Shown here piece by piece: positions 1 to 5,294 of a DNA stretch of 5,952 nt. Under the pieces are notes generated by a model. The model was not told the origin of the DNA, did no database searches, and was given only the letters and a program-made list of their open reading frames with translations. The translations under genes and the position numbers were made by a program. Within the stretch, counting starts at the first letter, position 1, and each line of letters begins with the position of its first letter. Source of the stretch: Actinomycetota bacterium (GTDB lineage: Bacteria; Actinomycetota; Thermoleophilia; Solirubrobacterales; Thermoleophilaceae); assembly GCA_005883295.1 (NCBI GenBank), contig VAWV01000212.1, positions 1 to 5,952 on the forward strand, written 5' to 3'.

Positions 1-156
1 CAGCTCGCGCGTCGGGTCGCGGTTGTCCACGCCGACGATGGCCTCGACCGCCTCGCTCTGCTCGAGGGCCTGGGCCAACCGGCCGCCCCAGTAGGTGGAG
101 AGGCCCGTGATCAGCACGCGGCGCGGCGCCGAGCGGCGGTCCTCTACCCGAACCAC
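1..156 (-). CDS. NAD-dependent epimerase/dehydratase-like SDR protein, N-terminal fragment
   Basis: Only the first 52 codons are present; the gene runs off the left edge. I chose the GTG at 156 because it gives a short leader (MVRVEDRRSAPRR) before a Rossmann beta strand, RVLITG. The next in-frame GTG (117-115) would cut into that strand. Visible order: beta1 RVLITG, a nucleotide-binding loop LSTYWGGRLAQAL, a helix, then VEAIVGVDNRD, whose Asp closing beta2 is where NAD-preferring SDRs bind the adenine ribose. Extended SDRs usually carry TGxxGxxG; here the middle Gly is Thr (TGLSTYWG), as in GalE2-like actinobacterial relatives recalled from memory. It overlaps the acyltransferase stop by 13 bases, which suggests translational coupling. 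The substrate cannot be told from this fragment; a nucleotide-sugar epimerase, a steroid-dehydrogenase-like enzyme or a non-catalytic NAD-binding protein are all possible. Confidence 0.85.
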   Translation of the reverse strand, partial: MVRVEDRRSAPRRVLITGLSTYWGGRLAQALEQSEAVEAIVGVDNRDPTREL

Positions 157-1052
157 ACCGACTTCCGCTTCTTGACCATCTCCCACACGTTCTCCTGGAT
201 CCGCGCGCGGATCTCCTGCGCGACGGTCTGGACCAGCGCCTTGTCCTCGTTAAGGCCCTCCGCGTCGAAGTGGAAGGGCTCGAGGAACCGGATCCTGAAC
301 TTGGCGGGAAGGTAACCGAGCATGCCGAGCAGGCCGAAGTGCGGGAACGTGGGCGTGATCGGGAAGTAGGTGAGCCCGGTGAGCTTGGCCAGTGGCGTGA
401 GGTGGGCGAAGATGGGCGCCGCCTCCTCGGCCCCGACCACGCAGACCGGGACGATCGGCACGCGCGCCCGCATCGCGGCGTCCACGAATCCTCCGCGGCC
501 GAAGCGGCGCAGCCGGTAGCGGTCCTTGTACAGCTTCTCCGTTCCCTTGCGGCCCTCCGGGAAGACGAGCACCAGCTGCTGCTCGTCGTAGAGCAGGCGC
601 TGGACGTTCGCCGGGTGTGCGGCGACGCAGCCCATCTTCGGGATCAGCATCGAGAACCCGGGATAGCCCTTGAAGAAATGCTCGACGGTGATGTTGAGCG
701 GCCGCGGGTGCGGGTGCTCCTCCTTGATCGCCTTGGCGATCATCGGGGCGTCGGGCGGGAGGGCGCCGGAGTGGTTCGAGACGACCATCGCACCGCCGGT
801 GGCCGGCACGTTCTCGATTCCCTCCACCTCGACCCGGAACCAGTGGTGGTAGAAGAAATCCACCAGCGTCCGGTCCATGAAGCCCTCCACCCGCTCCGAG
901 CGTCCCCAGTCGTTGAGCTGGCGCTCGGGCTCGACGCCCGGCAGGTAGGGGCGCATGTCGTCGTCGCGGCGAGCGGGAAGGCCGGGACGGGCGCCGATGT
1001 CCGGCACCTCGGGGTCGCGAACGCGCAGGCTCGTGCGGGCCGCTTCGGGCAC
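144..1052 (-). CDS. PlsC-like lysophospholipid/glycerolipid acyltransferase family protein
   Basis: A 302-residue protein of the LPLAT superfamily, which transfers acyl chains to glycerolipid or related hydroxyls at the cytoplasmic membrane. Motifs: VVSNHSGALPPD with His94 and Asp101 (block I), VLVFPEGRKG at 161-170 (block III, FPEG substrate site), DRYRLRRFGRGGFV at 177-190, and VPIVPVCVVG at 198-207 (block IV). The His-to-Asp spacing is HX6D rather than the classic HX4D. From memory the mycobacterial homologue Rv0502 shares this spacing along with the RFGRGGFV and YFPITP blocks. Residues 1-45 are charged, Pro/Arg-rich and probably disordered. The start is a GTG without a clear ribosome binding site; the ATG at codon 33 (956-954) is an alternative that loses no conserved residue. 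It lies 28 bases after the HAD gene and overlaps the SDR gene, so the three probably form an operon. The acyl acceptor is unknown. Confidence 0.9.
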   Translation of the reverse strand: MPEAARTSLRVRDPEVPDIGARPGLPARRDDDMRPYLPGVEPERQLNDWGRSERVEGFMDRTLVDFFYHHWFRVEVEGIENVPATGGAMVVSNHSGALPPDAPMIAKAIKEEHPHPRPLNITVEHFFKGYPGFSMLIPKMGCVAAHPANVQRLLYDEQQLVLVFPEGRKGTEKLYKDRYRLRRFGRGGFVDAAMRARVPIVPVCVVGAEEAAPIFAHLTPLAKLTGLTYFPITPTFPHFGLLGMLGYLPAKFRIRFLEPFHFDAEGLNEDKALVQTVAQEIRARIQENVWEMVKKRKSVWFG

Positions 1053-1080
1053 CGGCCGATTGTGGCAGGGATGCGTTGGG

Positions 1081-1638
1081 TCAGTCGTTAAGGAGTGGCT
1101 CGAGGCGATCGCGGAGCTCGAGCCAGTCGCGCCCCCCGGTCACGCGGCCCGAATCGACGAGCTCCGCATTCCATGGATGGACGATCGTGGCCGCCACGAT
1201 CCCGGCCTCGAGCGCTCGCTCGAGGTTCACCGGGCTGTCGTCGATCAGCACGTCGATCCCGAGCTCCACGCAGCGAGCCACCTTGTCGGATGAGCAGTGA
1301 AGGTCGTCGTAGGGCATGCCGATTCGGTCGAGCCAGCGGGCCGTCGCCTTATGCGTGGGGCCGGCGCGGTGACTGGTCACGTGGATCCAGTGCCCGCGGC
1401 CGTGCCAGTCGCGGACCGTCTCGACCGCCCCGGGATACGGTTCGGCCGCCTCGATGTTCTCGTCTGTGTGGCTCTCCTTCACCGCTGCGACCAGCTGATC
1501 GTGCTCGAGTTGCGTGATGCCCCACAAACGTTGCTCGTGATAGGGCAGCTCCACCCCGAAGCGGCGGCGCGAGATCTCATCGAGCAGGTCCCAGTAGTGG
1601 TGGAGCGTGGAGTCGATGTCGAGTGCGATCCGCGCCAT
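1081..1638 (-). CDS. HAD-superfamily phosphatase, 5'(3')-deoxyribonucleotidase-like
   Basis: A 185-residue protein with the full haloacid dehalogenase motif set: motif I LDIDSTL (nucleophile Asp7, acid/base Asp9), motif II HVTSH (Thr88-Ser89), motif III Lys119 in SSDKVARC, and motif IV LIDDSP (Asp133-Asp134, Mg2+ ligands). The insert between motifs I and II is alpha-helical and matches a C1-type cap. Length and the order of elements resemble the cytosolic NT5C/YorS-like nucleotidase group, which dephosphorylates (deoxy)nucleoside monophosphates. The substrate is inferred from fold only, and another small phosphomonoester is equally possible. The ATG at 1638 has no Shine-Dalgarno sequence upstream. 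A TACGGT hexamer ending 7 bases before the ATG would make the mRNA leaderless. First gene of the putative three-gene minus-strand operon. Confidence 0.85.
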   Translation of the reverse strand: MARIALDIDSTLHHYWDLLDEISRRRFGVELPYHEQRLWGITQLEHDQLVAAVKESHTDENIEAAEPYPGAVETVRDWHGRGHWIHVTSHRAGPTHKATARWLDRIGMPYDDLHCSSDKVARCVELGIDVLIDDSPVNLERALEAGIVAATIVHPWNAELVDSGRVTGGRDWLELRDRLEPLLND

Positions 1639-1644
1639 CGCGGG

Positions 1645-1651
1645 TACCGTA
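1645..1651. promoter_or_regulatory. Symmetric TANNNTA element: possible shared -10 box of a bidirectional promoter
   Basis: The 20-base gap between the divergent ATGs (1638 minus, 1659 plus) contains TACCGTA. Read on the plus strand it gives the -10-like hexamer TACCGT (1645-1650), 8 bases before the hydrolase ATG. Read on the minus strand it gives TACGGT (1651-1646), 7 bases before the HAD ATG. Normal -10-to-start spacing would place the two transcription starts about 18 bases apart, at or within 2 bases of each start codon. No convincing -35 hexamer is visible on either side, and neither gene has a strong ribosome binding site. The hexamers and spacings are seen directly; promoter function is inference. 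Confidence 0.45.
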
Positions 1652-1658
1652 CGAAGTG

Positions 1659-2660
1659 ATGGCGACGATCTTCCCGTCGAGGGCGCGTCCCGCGAGCCCC
1701 TGGTCCGCGCGCCGCGCGGGCGACGACTACGGCGCCCACGACGAGCCCGACTGGCGCTCGATCGACTGGCGCGAGTACCTGAGCGACATCGAGCTGGGCG
1801 GTCGGCGACTGCGCTTCGTGGACGCCGGCGAGGGCGAGGGTCCGCCGATCGTGCTGGTCCACGGACTGTCCGGCAACTGGCAGAACTGGCTCGAGAACAT
1901 CCCCCGGCTGGCGCAGGAGCGACGCGTGATCGCTCCCGACCTCCCCGGGTTCGGCGAGTCCGACCGCCCGGCCGGGAAGATCTCCATGTCGGGCTACGGA
2001 AGGACGGTGGACGAGCTGTGCGAGCGGCTCGGACTCGGCGAGGTGGCCCTGGTCGGGAACTCGATGGGCGGGTTCGTGGCGGCGGAGACCGCCATCCAGT
2101 TCCCCGAGCGCGTCGAGCGGCTGGTGCTCGTATCCGCGGCGGGGATCACCTCCAGCAACCTGCGTCGCGAGCCCGTGATGGTGTGGGGGCGCGCCGCCAT
2201 GATGGCCGGATCGCGCGGCGCCGCCGAAAAGCACATGGCGATCGCGCGGCCGCGGCTCCGCTACCTCGTCTTCTCAACCATCATGCGCCATCCGAGCCGG
2301 ATCGCGCCGGAGATGCTGTGGGAGATGTCGAGCGGCGCCGGCCGCTCGGCGTTCCGGCCCGCGCTCGAGGCGATCCTCGACTACGACTACCGCGACCGGC
2401 TCCCCGAGATCCGCGCTCCCACGCTGGTCGTGTGGGGCGGGGACGACATGCTCGTGCCGGTCGAGGACGCGGCCGAGTACGAGCGGCAGATCCCGGAGGC
2501 GCGCAGGATCGTCCTGAAGGACACCGGCCACGTCCCGATGATCGAGCGCCCGCGGACCTTCAACGACCACTTGATCGAGTTCCTCAGCGAGCCGCGCGGC
2601 GAGCAGACAGGAGCGGTAGGAGAGCCGGCGGCGGAGCCCGCGGGGCGGATCAGCTCGTAA
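1659..2660 (+). CDS. Alpha/beta-fold hydrolase
   Basis: A 333-residue serine hydrolase of the alpha/beta superfamily. Seen in order: oxyanion-hole motif VHGLSGNW at 67-74; strand and turn VIAPDLPGFGESDRP; nucleophile elbow VGNSMGG with Ser135; a helical cap at about 165-250; acid WGGDDMLVP with Asp263 as the likely catalytic Asp; and TGHVPM with His291. The catalytic set is complete. The sequence is closest in style to C-C bond hydrolases, haloperoxidases and generic esterases, and the substrate cannot be assigned. Residues 1-35 (low complexity) and the last 20 or so (Gly/Ala/Glu-rich) are probably extensions. I chose the ATG at 1659 because the in-frame GTG at 1623 lies inside the divergent HAD gene. 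The 3' end overlaps the convergent ilvD by 11 bases. It is the only plus-strand gene here. Confidence 0.92.
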   Translation: MATIFPSRARPASPWSARRAGDDYGAHDEPDWRSIDWREYLSDIELGGRRLRFVDAGEGEGPPIVLVHGLSGNWQNWLENIPRLAQERRVIAPDLPGFGESDRPAGKISMSGYGRTVDELCERLGLGEVALVGNSMGGFVAAETAIQFPERVERLVLVSAAGITSSNLRREPVMVWGRAAMMAGSRGAAEKHMAIARPRLRYLVFSTIMRHPSRIAPEMLWEMSSGAGRSAFRPALEAILDYDYRDRLPEIRAPTLVVWGGDDMLVPVEDAAEYERQIPEARRIVLKDTGHVPMIERPRTFNDHLIEFLSEPRGEQTGAVGEPAAEPAGRISS

Positions 2661-4323
2661 CCGCGCCCTCGGCCGCCGATCCGACGTGCCGTGCGTACTT
2701 CGCGAGCACGCCGCCGTCGTGGAGCGCGGGCGGCGGGGAGTAGGCGGCCACGCGGCTGGCGATCTCCTCGTCTGAGATCTTGACGTCCAGCCGCCGGCTC
2801 TCGACGTCGAACACGATCGTGTCCCCGTCGCGGACCGCCGCGATCGGACCGCCTCGTGGGGCCTCGGGTGCGACGTGTCCGGCCATCAGCCCGTGGGTCG
2901 CGCCCGAGAAGCGGCCGTCCGTGAGAAGCGCGACCGATTCGCCAAGCCCCTCTCCGACGATGGCGGCCGTCACCGCGAGCATCTCGCGCATCCCGGGCCC
3001 CCCGGAGGGCCCCTCGTTGCGGATGACCACCACGTCGCCCGGCTGGATCTCCTTGCGCTCGACCGCTGCGAACGCGTCCTCCTCGGACTCGAACACCCGG
3101 GCGGGGCCCTCCTGGTGGAGCCGCCCCTTGCCGGACAGCTTCGCCACGCAGCCATCGGGCGCTAGGTTGCCGCGCAGGATCGCAAGCCCGCCGGTGCGGC
3201 TGATCGGGTCGTCGAGCGGGCGGACCACCTCCTGGCCGGGCTCCTCCGTGGCGTCCGCGGCCTCCTCGGCAAGGGTGCGGCCGGTGACCGTCGGGGCGCC
3301 GCCGTGGAGGACGCCGGCATCGAGCAGCCGCTTGGCGACCAGGGCGACGCCGCCGGCGCGGAACAGGTCCGTGGCCACGAAGCGGCCGCTCGGCTTGAGA
3401 TCGGCGAGCAGCGGCGTGCGCTCGCTCACGCGGTCGAAGTCGTCGATGGCCAGCTCGACGCGGGCGTCGCGGGCGAGCGCGAGCAGGTGCAGGACCGCGT
3501 TGGTCGAGCCGCCCGTAGCCGCGACGCAGGCGATCGCGTTCTCGAGCGCGTCGCGCGTGATGATCGTGCTGGGACGGACGTCGTCCTCGATGAGCTTCAC
3601 CACGAGCCGGCCGACGTCCTCCGCGGCCTGCCCCTTCTTGCCGTCCTCGGCGGGCACCATCGACGTGCCCATGGCCGAGATCCCCAGCATCTCGAAGGCA
3701 GTGGCCATCGTATTGGCGGTGTACTGGCCACCGCAGGCGCCGGCGCCCGGCGAGGCGACCGACTCGAGCTCGGCCAGGTCCTCGTCGCTCATGTCGCCCG
3801 CCGCGTGGGCACCGACCGCCTCGAACACGTCCTGGATCGTCACGTCCTTTCCGCGGAAGCGGCCGGGCGCGATGGACCCGCCGTACAGCATCACGGCCGG
3901 GACATCGAGCCGCGCGAGCGCCATCACGCAGCCGGGGATGGTCTTGTCGCAGCCCGACAGAGCCACGACCCCGTCGAAGAAATAGGCCCGGGCGACCAGC
4001 TCGATCGAGTCGGCCACCAGCTCCCGGCTCACCAGCGAGGCCTTCATGCCCTCCGTGCCCATCGTGATCCCGTCGGAGATCGCGATGGTGTTGAACTCCA
4101 TCGGGGTGGCGCCGGCCGCGCGGACGCCGTCCTTCACGCGTTCGGCCAGCCGCCGCAAATGGAAGTTGCACGGCATCGTCTCGGTCCAGGTGTTCGCGAT
4201 GCCGACGATCGGCCGCGAGAGGGCCTCCTCGTCGAAACCGATGCCCTTCAGGTACGCGCGGGCGGGAGCCCGAGCGGGGCCCTCGAGTATCGCTCTGCTT
4301 CGGAGACGCCGAGCGTCCGTCAT
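2650..4323 (-). CDS. ilvD: Dihydroxy-acid dehydratase
   Basis: A 557-residue IlvD/Edd enzyme, full length for the family. It dehydrates 2,3-dihydroxyisovalerate and 2,3-dihydroxy-3-methylvalerate to the 2-keto acids that precede valine, leucine and isoleucine, in the cytoplasm. Iron-sulfur ligands are all present: Cys52 (TMPCNFHL), Cys125 (SGCDKTIPGC) and Cys197 (GACGGQYTANTM). Lys127 of CDKT is the position carbamylated to bind Mg2+ in characterised relatives. Ser473 in DGRFSGATHG matches the catalytic serine of the C-terminal domain. The GACGG form resembles [2Fe-2S] bacterial and plant enzymes rather than the GSCSG form of the E. coli [4Fe-4S] enzyme; cluster type is inferred from that. 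The ATG at 4323 is preferred over an in-frame start at 4359 because it forms an ATGA overlap with the upstream stop and precedes the conserved RSRAILEGPARAPARAYL. The sugar-acid dehydratase Edd is the main alternative but fits less well. Confidence 0.97.
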   Translation of the reverse strand: MTDARRLRSRAILEGPARAPARAYLKGIGFDEEALSRPIVGIANTWTETMPCNFHLRRLAERVKDGVRAAGATPMEFNTIAISDGITMGTEGMKASLVSRELVADSIELVARAYFFDGVVALSGCDKTIPGCVMALARLDVPAVMLYGGSIAPGRFRGKDVTIQDVFEAVGAHAAGDMSDEDLAELESVASPGAGACGGQYTANTMATAFEMLGISAMGTSMVPAEDGKKGQAAEDVGRLVVKLIEDDVRPSTIITRDALENAIACVAATGGSTNAVLHLLALARDARVELAIDDFDRVSERTPLLADLKPSGRFVATDLFRAGGVALVAKRLLDAGVLHGGAPTVTGRTLAEEAADATEEPGQEVVRPLDDPISRTGGLAILRGNLAPDGCVAKLSGKGRLHQEGPARVFESEEDAFAAVERKEIQPGDVVVIRNEGPSGGPGMREMLAVTAAIVGEGLGESVALLTDGRFSGATHGLMAGHVAPEAPRGGPIAAVRDGDTIVFDVESRRLDVKISDEEIASRVAAYSPPPALHDGGVLAKYARHVGSAAEGAVTS

Positions 4324-4970
4324 CGCGTCGCGGTCGAGCCGCGGCGCAGCCGTTCCCACTCGGCGAGACGCCAGAGGTCCCGCCGGACCCGCCCAGGGTC
4401 GACCTGGCGGCCGGGGAGGTGCATGTTGGCGTCGGCGATCAGCCGCCGCTCGTCACCGGTGAGGGCCATCCACTTGGCAAGCACGTCGTCGGAGTCCGGG
4501 AGCCTCGTGCCGGAGATGGCCCCGGCGAGGTCCGGGAACTCGACGCAGTACTCGCTCAGCAGGCGGCCGGTGGCGGGCACGTAGGCGACGATCGGCTTGT
4601 GCGGATAGATCAGGTACGCGTAGGCAGGCTGCGCGCTGTCGCGCCGGGAGCGCGGGTCGCGGCGCCGCCGCAGCTGGGCCGTGAGACGGCCGGGACCCTC
4701 GACCGCGAGCCCGCCGTACACGCGGATGAACCCGAGGTCGCGGTACATCGCCCACTCTTCGTCGTTGACGCAGGAGCGCAGCAGCTCGCGGGCGCGCTGC
4801 TCGGCACGCCGCTCGCGGCCGGGATCGCGCAGCTCGCGCCGCTCTGCCCTGCGCCGCGCCCGCGCCCTGGCCTGGCCCAACCGCCGCTTGCGCACCGTGA
4901 TCGCGCGAACCGCGATCGGCGCCGCGAGAGCGGCGGCCAGAAGCGCGAGGACTAGCAGCTCCAGCAGCAC
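4320..4970 (-). CDS. Membrane-anchored protein of unknown function
   Basis: A 216-residue protein whose family I cannot name. Residues 2-25 form one hydrophobic helix (LLELLVLALLAAALAAPIAV) followed by RKRR, predicting a short outside N terminus and a cytoplasmic body. Residues 28-65 are extremely Arg/Ala/Glu-rich and probably helical or coiled-coil. A more conserved-looking domain follows: LLRSCVNDEEWAMYRDLGF (64-81), an Arg-rich insert at about 100-111, YAYLIYPHKPIVAYVPATG (117-135), SEYCVEFPD (139-147), then LPDSDDVLAKWMALTGDERR. This order resembles, from memory, small actinobacterial proteins with a 'LL...L..EQ...Y...G.F.V.G' block ending in a 'LC/YC...P' strand; their function is unknown. 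The GTG start lies 10 bases after the preceding small gene, and the stop shares ATGA with ilvD. Cys67 and Cys142 are the only cysteines. Confidence 0.75.
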   Translation of the reverse strand: MLLELLVLALLAAALAAPIAVRAITVRKRRLGQARARARRRAERRELRDPGRERRAEQRARELLRSCVNDEEWAMYRDLGFIRVYGGLAVEGPGRLTAQLRRRRDPRSRRDSAQPAYAYLIYPHKPIVAYVPATGRLLSEYCVEFPDLAGAISGTRLPDSDDVLAKWMALTGDERRLIADANMHLPGRQVDPGRVRRDLWRLAEWERLRRGSTATR

Positions 4971-4980
4971 CGGAGCCGGG

Positions 4981-5268
4981 TCAGCCGCCCGCAGCCCGCG
5001 GGAAGAAGATGACGCGGTCGGCGTCCGCGGGGATCTCGCGGTAGCCCTTGACGAGCATGGCCTCGCGGACGCCCGAGCCGGGCTCCGTCGTGGGCACGGC
5101 CGCCCACATCCCTTCGTCGAGCTGGCGGCGGAACTCCTCGATCAGACGCTCCTCGTCCTCGCGCACGCGCGGATCGCCCTCAGCGAGGAGGACCTCCCCA
5201 TGACCCGGCTTCATGCGCAGGAACTTGATGTCTGAGCCCTTTCGCAGGTGCGGCGATGCTCTGCACAC
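4981..5268 (-). CDS. Small acidic protein ending in Gly-Gly, unknown function
   Basis: Up to 95 residues from a GTG at 5268. I do not recognise a named family. The body reads KFLRMKPGHGEVLLAEGDPR, an acidic helix REDEERLIEEFRRQLDEGMW, then AAVPTTE, REAMLVKGYREIPADADRVI and the C-terminal FFPRAAGG. The strand-helix-strand order and the terminal diglycine resemble, from memory, short actinobacterial proteins that end in AGG after a 'vl.P' strand; a beta-grasp-like fold is only a guess. Start is uncertain. GTG 5268 has no good ribosome binding site, the ATG at 5214 (77 residues) begins after KFLR, and a GAAAGGG ribosome-binding-like site (5243-5237) sits 7 bases before an in-frame ATC at 5229 (82 residues). 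It lies 26 bases after thiD and 10 before the membrane-protein gene, so it is probably cotranscribed with both. Confidence 0.72.
   Translation of the reverse strand: MCRASPHLRKGSDIKFLRMKPGHGEVLLAEGDPRVREDEERLIEEFRRQLDEGMWAAVPTTEPGSGVREAMLVKGYREIPADADRVIFFPRAAGG
5237..5243 (-). promoter_or_regulatory. Shine-Dalgarno-like GAAAGGG inside the annotated start region of the Gly-Gly protein
   Basis: The minus-strand GAAAGGG is the best purine-rich match to the 16S rRNA tail near this gene. It is 7 bases from an in-frame ATC (5229-5227) and 22 bases from the downstream ATG (5214-5212), and it lies inside the reading frame if GTG 5268 is used. It therefore favours initiation at or near codon 14 over the GTG. 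Function is inferred from spacing only. Confidence 0.3.
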
Positions 5269-5294
5269 GCGGTCGCGCGCGCCGGCCGATTATG

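Noticed and set aside
1623..1658. GTG at 1623 as the hydrolase start
   Set aside because: It would place the start inside the divergent HAD gene and adds 12 unremarkable residues. The ATG at 1659 fits the promoter-like element.
2646..2683. Inverted repeat CGGATC / GATCCG near the convergent stops as a terminator
   Set aside because: The arms are only 6 bases with a 26-base loop and no T-tract follows in either direction.
1607..2743. A 378-codon plus-strand frame overlapping the hydrolase in another phase
   Set aside because: It is Arg-rich with no motifs, whereas the hydrolase frame contains the complete catalytic set.
2780..3985. A 401-codon open frame on the plus strand opposite ilvD
   Set aside because: It is fully antisense to ilvD, which has all family motifs. 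The product is Ser/Arg/Pro/Thr-rich with no recognisable domain, as expected for the complementary strand of GC-rich coding DNA.
2387..4171. A 594-codon minus-strand open frame in another phase of ilvD
   Set aside because: The translation is dominated by Arg and Gly with no motifs, and the frame contradicts the intact IlvD reading. High GC makes stop codons rare in off frames.
4324..4359. Start at 4359 for ilvD
   Set aside because: It would overlap the upstream gene by 40 bases and adds 12 residues before the conserved N terminus. The ATGA-coupled ATG at 4323 is better.
3304..4584. A 426-codon plus-strand open frame spanning ilvD and the membrane-protein gene
   Set aside because: It is antisense to two supported genes, has His/Arg/Asp/Gly-biased composition and shows no domain.
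4981..5268. Calling the Gly-Gly protein ThiS or MoaD because it follows thiD
   Set aside because: Apart from the terminal GG, I see no ThiS/MoaD sequence features, and no ThiF/MoeB-type activating enzyme or thiG is in the window. The resemblance is kept only as a hypothesis.
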